NCBI GenBank assembly: GCA_002794465.1
Contig: MTSL01000014.1
Location: forward strand, 25,610 to 89,609
Length of the DNA stretch: 64,000 nt
Origin: Paramicrosporidium saccamoebae
Taxonomy: Eukaryota; Rozellomycota
Reading direction: 5' to 3'
Shown here: one piece after another, positions 39,341 through 50,253 of the stretch
Layout of the letters: every line of letters starts with the position of its first letter
Position numbering within the stretch: position 1 is the stretch's first letter
Translations under genes and position numbers: made by a program
The notes under the pieces: generated by a model
Told to the model about the DNA's origin: nothing
Seen by the model: only the letters and a program-made list of their open reading frames with translations
The model's database searches: none

Positions 39341-42300
39341 GATTGAAGTTTGTGTTGGTCGTTGGTGGGACGTGAATGCGTTGCTATTGGAATTTGATGG
39401 AGCAATGTCAAAGTTGCCTTATTCAGTGCTGTCCGAGGCAACGGAAATGCTGGACAGGACACTTTCCCAGTTTACAGAAGCAGTTGTCAATCATGAATGG
39501 ACCGTCGTGTCCTTGGCTGTTGAAAGATTACAAGAGTATTGCCACTATTGTTGCTGACTCTAGATTTGTACACTTGAAATTCAAGCTCGAAGAATCTGTG
39601 CTCGTAAAGTTTGTGTATATCCTTTATGGACTATCAACAGTCGACCCATTCCCATGTCCGGCTCTGCGTGGAAAAGTGGCCTCTCTCCTTACTGTCATTT
39701 TGAAAAAATACAAACGAGCGCTGTTGAAAAGTGATCTGCAGCTTGACTTTTATCCTCTCTTCAAACTTGTTGACAGAATCCTCTTTCCTTCTCGGAGAAT
39801 TCCTGCAAGTATCCCAGATTCAGAGACTGTAAAGGCTCTTATTGGGCTGGCCCTAAAGGCGAGAAAATGGTTTACAGACTCTGCTACTTTGCATCTTGTC
39901 AATGCAGTAAGTAATGACCTAACCCCGCTCGATAGAGATCGGATGACACGTCCCCTGTGTCTATTGTCCATATTCCTGCCATCTAAAGGCGTTTCTGACC
40001 CGGCGATCCTCAGACTCCTTCACCCAAACTCGCCAGCATGGACTGCCAACTGTAAACGATTTGAGGTGCTTCTTCTCAGCATCCTCGCCCGTCTCTCAAA
40101 AAATCACGAGTCATTTGAATGGGCCGATTCTCTTGGCTTTTACTTTGGCCTCATTTCGCGACACTTGAAGATTCCTCAACCAGAAGGAAATCTGCATGAT
40201 TCCGAGAGGATTCTTTATCGATTCAAGACCTCTTTGGGAGTAGTCAAGGGTCAACTTGCGGGTGCGCCAAAATTGTTTGCCAAATTTCTGACTTTTGCTG
40301 TTGTTAATGACCCCAAGGTGCTGGCAAAGTTTTGCACGTTTCTCTCTGGATTAGACTCTTATTGTCATCCGTCAAATACAGGGAGTTGGACGGAACAAGT
40401 TTCAAATTTCCTGACAAATAGTGCATATTACATGGCCAGAATTGTCTCAACAAGCTCGACAATATGTATCAATCTGCGTCAAAAGTATGCCGAAGCCATG
40501 TGGCAGGGCGTTAGGAAGCTGGCATTTTCCAAAAACCCGTTTGTAGTACTCAGCGCCTCGAACACGGCCCGTCACTTGTTATACATATGTCCAGGTGTTG
40601 TACTTGCGGATCTTATCTCGACGTCCGCCGCAACTTTGACAACTTATTGTGAGGTATCGTCTTTTATTACTCCATCTTACAATTTAGCCTCATCGGACCC
40701 TATCCTGTCTCAGTTTGCTTGCAAGATCGTCAAGACTTCACTTGGAATCACCTGGTGGACTGGAAATTAATCTACTGTCTATACTGCCTGCTTGCGTAGC
40801 AGGACTGGACTACAACGATCCCTTCAAGACTGCCACTACACTGAACCTGTTCGCAAGTGCATTATCTTGTCTGCCTCTGGCCACTCTGGATGACTCGACT
40901 GCCGACGTGTATTTTGAAGAGTTGGTTGTGGCTATTCTGGACCAATCATTTTTGTACATTGAAAGCCTTTGGTCCAACAATCTTGAGGATCCAGCTGATG
41001 CACCCCTTGACAAAAGTATCTCAAAGGGATTCGAACATGTCTGGAGCCTATTATTTTCGCAAATGCCTGAGCCATTGTGGGAACTGGCCATTGAAAAGGT
41101 TGGGCACTTTATCTCAGAAGCCCAAAGCCCTGGATGTGCCACACTTGCTGGGCGATTGCTAAGATCTTGCAAAGGATCGTTTCCAGAAAAGGCCATCAGC
41201 CTGCTGCTACCTAATATATTGAGCAAGACATTTGAACTTGCTCGCAGCGGCGCAGGATCGGATGCTCGACAATCGGACACTGGTTGTACCACTTTGATCT
41301 GGCATCTCTCGTGTCTCAAAGGTCTGTTCCGATACTCCTCCTCAGCCTTAATTCCGTATACAAAGGAACTGTATGAGCTGGTCGTGCTTTTGGCTAAGTT
41401 ACGACAAGCCAACTGCTGCCGTCTGGCCGGGAAGATTATCAAAGCCTGCATTCGCAGTTGGGCAGATTGGTATCCCCAAAGCGTTGCCTGGGACGGGACA
41501 ATTGAGAGACTCGGACTGGCCATTTTGCCCATTCCCATGTCCTCTCTGTCTCCTAAATGGCACGAGCCTTCTGAAGTGGAGATTAACAGCTGCAGGGATA
41601 TGCTGCATATCCTCTACGATGCTTTGTGCCCATTGTCATGTTATAGTCACGAAAGCCTTCGGGCAGAGCTCGAGATTCTCAAGGCCTGCACCGAGGCCAT
41701 GAGCATGTTGAATTTGGAATTTGTGAATATGCCAAGGGATATTGTTTCAGAGTGTCTTGAAATAGCGGCGGATCAATCAAGTCCAGTAGATTTGAGAAAG
41801 TCGGCCCTCTCAGTACACCAATAATTTGCGACTGTTAATCTCTAGGTAATTGGCAGTATCGCGGGATATCATGGAACATCAAGTCGACATTTGCGAGAAG
41901 TGAAGCGTTCCTTGGCAGTATGGTTGGCGCTGATGCGAAATTACCCTAAGCAAAAGGAGCTGCCTCCCGTTTTGCTGACGGCAAAGTGCGCAGCGGTTCA
42001 TCGACAATGGCGGTATTTAAAGATCAAGGCCAGTTGCCCCTTGACACAATTCACTGAGGCTGTGGTGAAACCATTGACAGGATTGTGTTTGGACTCTTTT
42101 AGCCCGATACGCCAAACTGCTCAGAATTTGGTGTTTGAGCTGTTGGCTGATAATCCCAGTGCACTGATCAGTTGGATATTTGACGAGTTGGTACCTCGGG
42201 CCACGGCCTCGACAGAAGAATCCGTTTTGAAGGGAGTTGCATATATTCTGAGATCTGGATTGGAATTAATGACTTGCGACATGATAAGATGCGAGCGAGT

Positions 42301-44248
42301 GTTTGAACTCGGTCTCTCCTTTCTCAATCGTAAGGATGTTGCCAAGATTACAGGATTATCAGAGTTGGTTGGGAGACTGTTGAGTGACATTTGTGCGCAG
42401 CTTCATTCAGAAATAAGTATAGGCGAAACATGGAACGACATTATCCAATTGATGAATTGTAAATGGACCGCTAAATGTTACAGTATCTCGATTATCGAGT
42501 TGGTTAAAAAGTATGTGACCATTTACATGGATGAATCGTCAAGCTGGAAGTCTCAACTTTTGTGTACATTGTTTGTGGGAATACTCGCAGAGATAGCCGA
42601 CTGTCCACAGACACTAGCGGAGGCATCAGTGTTCTTTCTGAAATGTATGGAATCTGAAATAGCTCAAGTAAGGTCCATAGCTGTCAATAGAGGAATCAGT
42701 ATCCTCCATCGCTACTACCGGATCTCAAGACAGATTCCCCTTCAAATGGACATTGACGAAATTGATGCCCATGACTTTGGATTCGAGCCCGCTCCTATTA
42801 TGACCGACTGTAAAGTATCCCCACTGATTCCCGACTTTCTCCTGACGTTCACAAAGTGGATATGCCAGGAAGGACACAATGCAGAGGCCGTTCCTTCATT
42901 TCGCCCGGATTGCTCCGAACTGTTTCAATGTCTGGCAGAACTTGTCGGCCCCGATCTGTGGAATTACGCCATTCTGGCCATGAGTAAGCAAGTCAACACG
43001 ACAAGCCTTTCCTACCAGCGCGCTTACACCGAGGTCCTGGCCGGTGCCATCCGTGGTGTGGCTCTGACTAGCCGCATCACCGAGGGTACTGCCCTAACAA
43101 TGTCACGAGAGCTGCTGCGACAAATGTCAGTGTGTGGGATCGATTCTTCGCCGTATTGGTATGAATCATCTCGCTTCATGAGTGATTCTTTGAATTCAGA
43201 ACGAATGGAACTCTTGATGGCTCCGTTTGTCAAAGAGTTTTTGAAGGACAGCAAAGATCATACTACACCAAGCGTCATGCTGGCCATTCAGATGAAATAT
43301 CTTTCTGGATATCTGCGCGGCTGTCCCACATCAGATATTGTTGATAGGATAACTCCCACCTGTATAACCCTTTTGGGGAACCCGTATGATGCGGTTAGAA
43401 GAAATGCCGCCGTGCTATTGACAGTAATATTGACGGTCCGAAAGAACGTTGAATTTATGATAGGCGATGGAATTCCCGAGTACAAGTCAAAGTTAATCTT
43501 GTTCGAATTACTGTCTTTGGATCCCCAAAGGACATTAATGTGGGAGAGCATGGCGACAATTGTTCCATTGATCGTTACCATTCATCGTAGTCCCGAAGCA
43601 GAGCTACAAAATGAAGCCCGGAGAGTGCTGCGGGTGTTGGCATGGACACCACTCCTACCAAATGAAGAGACATTTAAAAAAGTGTTTATCAGTGCCGCGA
43701 GTTGTGCCAAGGACACTGATCGCTCCTCCGCTTGTCGAAAGCTGGCCTTGGAATTCCTGAAGCTGTTCTACTCGAGAAACTTTATGATAGGTGCGCACTT
43801 TGCTAAAGAACTTGCTGAGGATTTAATGCCCCTCTTGTCTGATGACAATGCCAATGTCCGCATCGCAACATCCGAAGTGCTCTCTTCCATTTTTTATTCC
43901 GTCGAAAGTCTATCCCAAGAGAGTAGCAGCCTTGCGGAACGCTCTCTCCGACTTTACCTCTCAACAATCAAATCCACCACCGTCTCCTCCCGTCATGGTG
44001 CCGTTCTGGCAGCCTCTGCGCTGATCCTGTCCTGTCCATACACAATCCCCACATGGATGCCGCGTCTGCTGACTGCGCTGACCCCATTCATTAGCGATCG
44101 CTATCCTATACACGAAACGGCAAAGCATGTGTTTACAGAATTTAAGAGAACACATGGTGACACTTGGAAGGAGGAACGCGAAAAGTTTACAGAGGAGGAA
44201 TTGGACGCGATCAGCGAGTTATTACTCGCCCCATCCTACTACGCATGA
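39339..44248 (+). CDS. BLM10: Proteasome activator Blm10/PA200
   Basis: 1604 aa over exons 39339-39535, 39564-40653, 40688-41812, 41846-44248 (introns 28, 34, 33 bp; all exon sums keep frame). HEAT-repeat ring that caps the 20S proteasome. Splicing restores LQEFVHLKFKLEESVLVKFVY and SLLARSSRL..PACVAGLDYNDPFK. The C-terminus matches PSME4 strongly: SSRHGAVLAASALILSCPY, WMPRLLTALTPF, FKRTHGDTW, and ends LLLAPSYYA, the HbYX-type tail that inserts into the 20S alpha ring. Slightly shorter than human PA200 (1843). A run of about eleven G follows the stop. The first ATG choice is less certain than the rest. Confidence 0.9.
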
Positions 44249-44509
44249 GGGGGGGGGGGTAGGCATACCTGCAGATATTTCCGCTCTTATTCTTACTGGA
44301 GACGATCAGTTTAATACAATCTACTATTGTGAGCAAGAGTGTATCACCAGAGATAAAGAGTCTGTTAAGCAGCACCCACTCATTATTGGTGACCCAACGC
44401 AGACATTTATGCAATTCCACACTCTCTAAGGGAGACATCTCTCGTTTCACTTTCGGCCTCATAACCCCAGTCTTATAAGTGTAAACAAAAGACTATTGGC
44501 GCCAGGGTC
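44249..44509. other. Intergenic, poly-G tract
   Basis: Begins with an 11-13 base G run just after the PA200 stop. Contains CTGTTAAGCAGCACCCACT near 44363, similar to the end of the 54-bp repeat region at 16097. No gene seen. Confidence 0.5.
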
Positions 44510-45121
44510 ATGAGTATTCTATGGAAGAGTCATGTTCGGCGTGTATTGAGACCTAGTTTTATTTCTGTTCTGTCATATAGCACCAAATCTGATCCAAACA
44601 CGATCCTGCGCATCGGCCAGAATACAGAGCATTTGCAAAAAGAGACCCGTCTGTTCTTTGACCCACGTCACACTCCGCTACAGATAGAACGACTTTTCCA
44701 GGACGAAGTGGAACTGCGGATACAAAATTCACCGACAGATGTTCTGCTTAGTGTGCACGGAGAGCAAATGTACAGGCGCGTGTATCGTACACTGAGGTGG
44801 ACGTTGCTTCTTTGGTATGGTCTACGACACCGCAAATTGACTGTGGAAGTGCGTGGTTCGCCGAACACCGCCGAACCGGACATTTTAAAGCTCAAATGGC
44901 GAGTGGAAGGAAACTATCGGTGGACTGGAAGACAGGTCACTCTCTTATCTGGATATTCCTATTATCACTTTGACGCTACCGGCCAAGTCAAGCTGCATGT
45001 AGTGGATCGAATGGTGCCGCCAGCAGTACGAGGGAGCTGGCTGTGGTGGTATCTCGATCGACTCATAACACCACCGGCACCCAAACCTCTCGTGAACACT
45101 GCAGAGCCTAAACAAGATTAA
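44510..45121 (+). CDS. Mitochondrial DUF2358/C6orf136-like protein (tentative)
   Basis: 203 aa, intronless. N-terminus is Arg/Ser-rich without acids for 25 residues, as in a mitochondrial presequence. The body (about 60-180) has an NTF2-like pattern: FDPRHTPLQIERLFQDEV, YRTLRWTLLLWYG, LTVEVR..ILKLKWRVEG, SGYSYYHFDATGQVKLHVVDRMVPP. The last stretch resembles the DUF2358 family (human C6orf136, plant chloroplast homologues), where a Y..Fd..G.i..H..d...P pattern is shared. Function of the family is unknown. Assignment is by pattern only. Confidence 0.55.
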   Translation: MSILWKSHVRRVLRPSFISVLSYSTKSDPNTILRIGQNTEHLQKETRLFFDPRHTPLQIERLFQDEVELRIQNSPTDVLLSVHGEQMYRRVYRTLRWTLLLWYGLRHRKLTVEVRGSPNTAEPDILKLKWRVEGNYRWTGRQVTLLSGYSYYHFDATGQVKLHVVDRMVPPAVRGSWLWWYLDRLITPPAPKPLVNTAEPKQD

Positions 45122-45146
45122 CTACTGCTATGAATGTTGGTATGTA

Positions 45147-45190
45147 GTAGATGTGGATGTGGGTGTGGGTGTGGATGTGGATGTGGGTAT
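45147..45190. repeat. Hexanucleotide repeat (GTGGAT/GTGGGT)n
   Basis: Imperfect run of GTGGAT and GTGGGT just after the C6orf136-like stop. The rest of 45122-45467 shows a TATAAA at 45367-45372, about 95 bp before the MsrB ATG, and no gene. Confidence 0.85.
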
Positions 45191-45467
45191 GAAGGCTGAT
45201 GTTACTCCTTAGCCATGAAACCGCTAGTGTTGCTTGTCAAATGGGGTTAGCCTCTATTGAATCACAAAGGATTCAATGATGCAATAAATTCAAAGGCTAC
45301 AGTAAAGATTCTTGTCATTTCTAATCGATGGGTCTTCTTGCCTAACAAGACCATGCAAAAAGGCCCTATAAATTACCAGGGACTACCACGGTAAACAACG
45401 GGAAAGCGGAGCAAGTCTTTGGCAGTAATTCTTTGTAGCTTGCATCTGTAAATCTATCGTCACAACA

Positions 45468-45953
45468 ATGCAGCGAGCTATCCATATCTATGGGATAAGG
45501 ATAACGGTGATTCGCCAGAATAGCAATTTGAATTTACTCCGACGTCGTTTCAGTATGAGCTCTGATGAACGTTCCAAACACCAGGAGGAAGCCAGCAAAA
45601 GAATGGACACTGCTCAATATAACATTTGCTTCAACTCGAGCACAGAACGGCCTTTTACCGGTGCATATTGGAATCACAAGGGTAATGGGCATTACGATTG
45701 CGCCGTCTGTGGTGAGCGCCTGTTCGACTCGCAAGTGAAATTTGACAGTGGTACAGGATGGCCGTCGTTTTGGGATGCAGAAGGGAATATAGCAAAAGTG
45801 GTAGACAAGACACTAGGTATGACGAGGACTGAAGTAAAGTGTGGCAAATGTGGGTGTCACTTGGGGCATGTTTTTGAGGATGGCCCGCAGCCGACTGGAT
45901 TTCGTTATTGTATCAACAGTGCATCATTGGATTTTAAAGAGAGGAAACAATAA
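45468..45953 (+). CDS. MSRB: Peptide-methionine (R)-S-oxide reductase B
   Basis: 161 aa. Reduces methionine-R-sulfoxide. Zinc ligands Cys78/Cys81 (CAVCG) and Cys125/Cys128 (CGKCG), conserved SGTGWPSFW, HLGHVFEDGPQPTG, and catalytic Cys148 in RYCIN. The first 29 residues are Arg-rich and free of acids, so this form should enter mitochondria; the in-frame Met30 (MSSDERS) would give a cytosolic protein of 132 aa, close to a bare MsrB domain. Dual localisation by alternative start is possible but not shown. Intronless. Confidence 0.95.
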   Translation: MQRAIHIYGIRITVIRQNSNLNLLRRRFSMSSDERSKHQEEASKRMDTAQYNICFNSSTERPFTGAYWNHKGNGHYDCAVCGERLFDSQVKFDSGTGWPSFWDAEGNIAKVVDKTLGMTRTEVKCGKCGCHLGHVFEDGPQPTGFRYCINSASLDFKERKQ

Positions 45954-46086
45954 TAATGTCTGGAAGAGGTAGTAAAATGAACCAGAGGTTTACAAAACCC
46001 TATAATCTCGCAATGAGACAATAACAAATTGCGACACCACCACCCGCAGGACAATAAACATTTATGTAACAATTCATGTAATGATT

Positions 46087-46683
46087 CTAGGAAGTCTCGG
46101 CCACTGTTGCTGCGAGGGAATCCAAGTCGGTAGTGTCCTTGTCAAAGCGAGCAAGTTTCTCCAGCACCTGCTCCTTTGTTCCCTCATAAATCTTCTCAAT
46201 GGCATGCTCGAGGGCCACTCTTCCTTTTTGTGCGTTTGCACAAAACCTGCTTACGCAAAACTCTTCCATTGCATTCCTTAGATGCGTCCATCCTGTGACG
46301 CTTTTGATCCGCGCCTCCTGTCGCATCACTGTTCCCTCGCCCTCGGCTCCATACACACACGTCTCCTCCACCACAATCAGATTACAAAATGTCAAATTCC
46401 GAGACCGGAGGGTCAGGGTGCGTCCCGACGGGTCAACCTCAGAGCGCTCGTAAAAGAGCGAAGAATCCTCACCACCAAAGAGACGGGACAGAAATGCGGG
46501 CACATTTTGACGACATGTGAGGAGACGTTCCGTGTGGAGGACGCCGGTGGGTGAGACATGGCGAGAAAGATAGTCGACGTGGACGACGTGCGGTGCATGG
46601 CCGTTGGGATATTTCATCCAATTTGCGATGCTGACCCGGTCCCATGGATGTTTAAATGTGTGTTCCGTAGAGAATATCTTCAT
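46087..46683 (-). CDS. PRELI/Ups family phospholipid transfer protein (Ups2/SLMO-like)
   Basis: 198 aa, intronless. Carries phospholipid between mitochondrial membranes when bound to Mdm35. The N-terminus MKIFSTEHTFKHPWDRVSIANWMKYPN is the family hallmark, followed by HVDYLSRHVSPTGVLHTERLLT and SRNLTFCNLIVVEET. Sequence looks nearer to SLMO/Ups2 (phosphatidylserine) than PRELID1/Ups1 (phosphatidic acid), but that split is not secure by eye. The predicted partner Mdm35 is at 31254 and the protease that degrades unpaired Ups in yeast, Yme1, is at 1-1131. Confidence 0.93.
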   Translation of the reverse strand: MKIFSTEHTFKHPWDRVSIANWMKYPNGHAPHVVHVDYLSRHVSPTGVLHTERLLTCRQNVPAFLSRLFGGEDSSLFYERSEVDPSGRTLTLRSRNLTFCNLIVVEETCVYGAEGEGTVMRQEARIKSVTGWTHLRNAMEEFCVSRFCANAQKGRVALEHAIEKIYEGTKEQVLEKLARFDKDTTDLDSLAATVAETS

Positions 46684-46784
46684 TAGGTCGTAATCCCCTG
46701 TCCGCGTTAACGTCCGCTAATGTGTCTCGTTGCCAAGTTTGTCGAAAACAAATTCTATTTATCTATCCACATTCTAAAACTGAT

Positions 46785-48443
46785 CTAAGCCTTTGCCCGA
46801 CGTGTGCGACGAGAGGACAAGGTTTCTGCTTCGGTCGTAGATGATCCACTACTTGTAGACTCGCCTCCGCTTCCCGAAGAGGGTCCGTAATACAGATTGA
46901 GCAATTTCCTCTTCCTCCCATACTCCTTCTTGATAGTCATTAGCTCCTTCTCCAGCGCCACAATATTATCGCGTCTTGTGCGCTTGGTTGCGTCCGAGAC
47001 GGTAAACTGGAACTTGGGCGGTCTTTCTACCAAATCGTCAATGTTGGGGACCCGCAGGTCTACCAACTTTAGCAATTCGCTCTTGAACGGCGCTGGTGGC
47101 TTGGGAGGGGAATACGTGTGCAAGTTCAAACTGTTCAAAAATCTTGGCTTCCGGGGCGGTACATAATCCAAAAGGCTCTCGTCCTCCAGCTTCTGCATCT
47201 CCGCCTTTACTGTGGCAAAGGTTGTCCCGCCCACACTCTCGCGTTCCATAAAACGATCTCTTCCCCGAGTCCTTCTCACCGACGGCACCCCCGCCGGAGA
47301 TTCTTCCCTCTGTGGCGTAAATGTGGCGTATTCGTCTTCAGAATCCGGTCGACTCTTTTTTGGCGTCTTGATGCGCTCGCTCTCCCGAGAAGGAAAAGGG
47401 AGTGGATCGCCGATAATGTGATTCGACTTTGAGGAGCGTGTGGGTTGTGGATTGAAGAGTTTCTCGGGATTTCCGACCTCTGTAGGGAGGAGTTTGGAGA
47501 GAACCGGCTCGGGCATCCACTCGTCGTGACTGTTTGACCAACCATTGTAGTGCACATAGTACACATTTTTAGCATTTCTCCATCGACATTTCACCACTTT
47601 GGCATAAAAAACTTGTCCCTCATAGTTTGAGGATACAATTCTAACATACTCTCCCACACCATACTTTGGCTCCATCCCCATCGGTCTCCTCTCATTAAAG
47701 TCGCAATGCTCCAATTCGTACAAATACAAGTGTTTCTTGTAATTCGTCCTAGTATTGTAGGAGGCACTGGTGGACATTGTGGGGATTCCCAGCTCCTGAT
47801 AGACCGTCTTCCATTCCTGCTTCTTGGTCACCTCGTCCATCCCGCCGCGTCCGATTACAATCTGATATAACAGATGCAAATCAAGTTCCTGGTATCCCAG
47901 ATGCGGCACCTTTGTAATCGGCTGTCCGATGTGAGTCATAAACGAATACAATTCATGGAGAAACTGGCCCTTTACAGTACCATCTGGTTTGGGGATTTCC
48001 AGAGGAGGAGGAGTAGACGGACGAGAGTTGGAGGGAAGGACAGAGAGGTGATTATCGTGGTCACGCATAAAATGCTCACTGGATTTTGGTGGACGTCCGC
48101 GACGACGCGGTTGCACAGCTTGCGGCTGTTGGAAATTTTGTGAATGTTGATTGTGAACAGGCTGATATTCGTCCTTCCTGCCTCCATCTTTATCAACCTT
48201 TTCGGCGTTTTCGTCATCTTTTTCTCCCTCTGTTTCATTGTCTCTTTCTTCCTCAGTCCCATCGTTTTTTTCTTCATCCGTTCCATCATCTTCCTCCTCA
48301 TATGTCTCTTCATCCTTATCACTTTCTTCGTCTCCATCTGTCCTTTCACCACTATCCTCATTCTCATCCTCCCTTACATTCTGTTCCTCATTCTCTCTCA
48401 TACTCCTCTCCTCGCTCTCCTCCTTGATATCCATTGTGCTCAT
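46785..48443 (-). CDS. ARID + chromo-barrel chromatin protein (ARID4-like)
   Basis: 552 aa from the ATG at 48443 (frame opens 4 codons earlier at a TTG). In order: a very acidic Glu/Asp tract (about 10-90); an AT-hook-like RRRGRPPK (about 113-120); an ARID domain (about 157-248, FLHELYSFMTHIGQPITKVP ... YKKHLYLYE); a chromo-barrel/Tudor-knot (about 262-318, KYGVGEYVRIV ... YVHYNGWSNSHDEWMPE); and a C-terminal basic coiled coil. ARID directly before a chromo barrel is the arrangement of animal ARID4A/B, subunits of Sin3-HDAC complexes; the chromo barrel alone would suggest MRG15/Eaf3, but no MRG domain follows. 238 bp divergent from Ufd1. Confidence 0.82.
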   Translation of the reverse strand: MSTMDIKEESEERSMRENEEQNVREDENEDSGERTDGDEESDKDEETYEEEDDGTDEEKNDGTEEERDNETEGEKDDENAEKVDKDGGRKDEYQPVHNQHSQNFQQPQAVQPRRRGRPPKSSEHFMRDHDNHLSVLPSNSRPSTPPPLEIPKPDGTVKGQFLHELYSFMTHIGQPITKVPHLGYQELDLHLLYQIVIGRGGMDEVTKKQEWKTVYQELGIPTMSTSASYNTRTNYKKHLYLYELEHCDFNERRPMGMEPKYGVGEYVRIVSSNYEGQVFYAKVVKCRWRNAKNVYYVHYNGWSNSHDEWMPEPVLSKLLPTEVGNPEKLFNPQPTRSSKSNHIIGDPLPFPSRESERIKTPKKSRPDSEDEYATFTPQREESPAGVPSVRRTRGRDRFMERESVGGTTFATVKAEMQKLEDESLLDYVPPRKPRFLNSLNLHTYSPPKPPAPFKSELLKLVDLRVPNIDDLVERPPKFQFTVSDATKRTRRDNIVALEKELMTIKKEYGRKRKLLNLYYGPSSGSGGESTSSGSSTTEAETLSSRRTRRAKA

Positions 48444-48681
48444 TAACCCAACCAAATTGCAACTCTTGTAATAAACAGTATCCTAGCAACTGTATCCAAA
48501 ATCAGTTCTAGCAGTCTAACGGTGGGAGGAACGACAATTTTAAAATTCCCTATTGCGGAAGCCCTGGCAATATTGATTCAATCGGAACCGTCCAAACACC
48601 ACAAACCCATGGTACACCCAAGACACGTTCGCTGGACAATTACTATAGTTTGACGACGTTTTTGGAGGCGAGCAATGGCAA

Positions 48682-49645
48682 ATGGAAGACGTGCAAGGCG
48701 GGAGTCTCTTTGAAGAAACCTATCAATGTCTCTCTGCGTCGGCACTCCCGGCCGGCACCCTTCGCGACACGGTCGAGTATGGCAACAAAAGTACCTAAAC
48801 ACGCAAAACTAACTGTAGTCGTCATGCCGGCGTCTGCCTTGGACCGCTTGTCACGATTGAATATTGTCTACCCAATGATGTTCAGAGTGCGGGGCGAGGG
48901 AAACCAAAATTCCACGTTTTGTGGCGTTCTAGAGTTTAGCGCTCAGGAGGGCGTTGTTTATCTTCCTCCGTGGATGTTAAAGACCCTACGCATTGCGTCT
49001 GGCGATTTGGTAAATCTGACCAATGTCGCATTGTCAGTTGGTACGTACATAAAGATTCAGCCGCAGTCGGTCGATTTCCTCGACATTACCGATCCGCGAG
49101 CCGTCCTGGAACATTCGTTACGCAACTTTGCAACTCTCACCGTTGGTGATTGCGTAGCCGTCAATTATAACACAAAGATATACGAGCTTTTAGTGCTGGA
49201 AGTCAAGCCCAATGATGGGCGGGGCAGTATCTCAGTTCTGGAGACGGATTTGCAGGTCGAATTTGCTGCACCGCTGGGCTATGAGGAGCCACAAGCACGG
49301 CCAAAGAGCGAAAAGAGCATTGCCAGTTCGTTAGATGTAAACGCACAGCTGTCCACGTCTGCCGTGTCCTCATCAAATGCTTCAGCATTTATGCCATTTT
49401 CGGGATCGGCTCAGCGATTAAGCAACCGACCCAAACAGATTAGAGATGACGTTTCGGATTCAGCCCCAAGCACTGCAAGCACAACAGCATCTACTTCCAG
49501 TACTGCGCCTGCACCACTGGCGTTGCCCAAGGGAACTTTGTTTTTTGGAGGCGCCACCAAGAAACCTACCCCAACTACTCAAAATCCAGAATCGACCACC
49601 CATAAATTTAATGCATTTAGCGGCCAAGGTCGAAAGCTTCAATAA
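48682..49645 (+). CDS. UFD1: Ufd1, Cdc48/p97 cofactor
   Basis: 311 aa from exons 48682-48790 and 48819-49645 (28-bp intron). With Npl4 it recruits Cdc48/p97 to ubiquitinated substrates (ERAD and others). Splicing joins SLFEETYQCLSASAL...EYGNK to IVMPASALDRLSRLNI, matching the Ufd1 N-terminus; without it the first exon would be out of frame. Strongly conserved: VLEFSAQEGVVYLPPWML, QPQSVDFLDITDPRAVLEHSLRNF, LTVGDCVAVNYNTKIYEL, APLGYEEP. A variable Ser/Thr-rich C-terminus contains the FxGxGxxL-like ending FSGQGRKLQ, the Cdc48-binding SHP motif. Stop overlaps AATAAA. Confidence 0.95.
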
Positions 49646-49790
49646 ATGTGTCTGTAATAAAATATCCGCTAGCCATTCATTGGTGACCTCAACCCAGCAT
49701 CAAGTGGCCTCAATTCAGGGTACACCCCCCCCATGATTTTTGCCCAAGCTTTAACAGTACCATTACAACCCAAATGCATCAAGTTTATTA

Positions 49791-50178
49791 CTAATTCCGG
49801 CCACGTCCCCGTCCTCGGCCTCTAGCTCTTGGCCGAGTACTGCCTCTACCCCTTACAATCGCCAACGGCTCTTTCCTATCTGCCTTTGGCCGATCATCCA
49901 CTAGCAAGGCCTCCAGAGACAACGCCTCTGGCAGCAAATAGTGTCGGATACTGTTCCCGCGGATGGAGAGGTTGTCCAGATGCGATGCTGTTCCGCGGGT
50001 CGTCAGTTTGACGTTTTTCAAGTGAGTGTTCATGTGTACGTCAAGGCCGACAATGGTACCGTGCGCAACCGTGCCGTTCTTTAGCTCAATGGTGACAGTT
50101 TCATTACTCAGTTTCATTAGGAACCTACATGTATGCATGAGAAAAGGAGCAGTGGTGGTAGTACCGGACGAGCTTCAT
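49791..50178 (-). CDS. SMD1: Small nuclear ribonucleoprotein SmD1
   Basis: 115 aa from a 14-nt first exon (50165-50178) and 49791-50124; the 40-bp intron (50125-50164) is the longest in the window. Core spliceosomal Sm-ring protein. Splicing gives the exact family N-terminus [20 protein letters not shown]; the unspliced frame starts [10 protein letters not shown], which is not conserved. Sm1 and Sm2 motifs are both visible ([30 protein letters not shown]). The C-terminus is a GR-repeat tail, a target of arginine methylation in other species. AATAAA follows the stop within 5 bp. Confidence 0.97.
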
Positions 50179-50253
50179 GATAAAAATATATTAATCTGTT
50201 TATTCTTTTCTCTGTCGTTTTGGAGTCCGTGAATTGGGGGTAGTCTAAAAATG

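Noticed and set aside
48086-48446. Three plus-strand ORFs rich in Ser, Phe and Leu
   Set aside because: Antisense of the acidic tract of the ARID protein; repetitive codons give long open frames.
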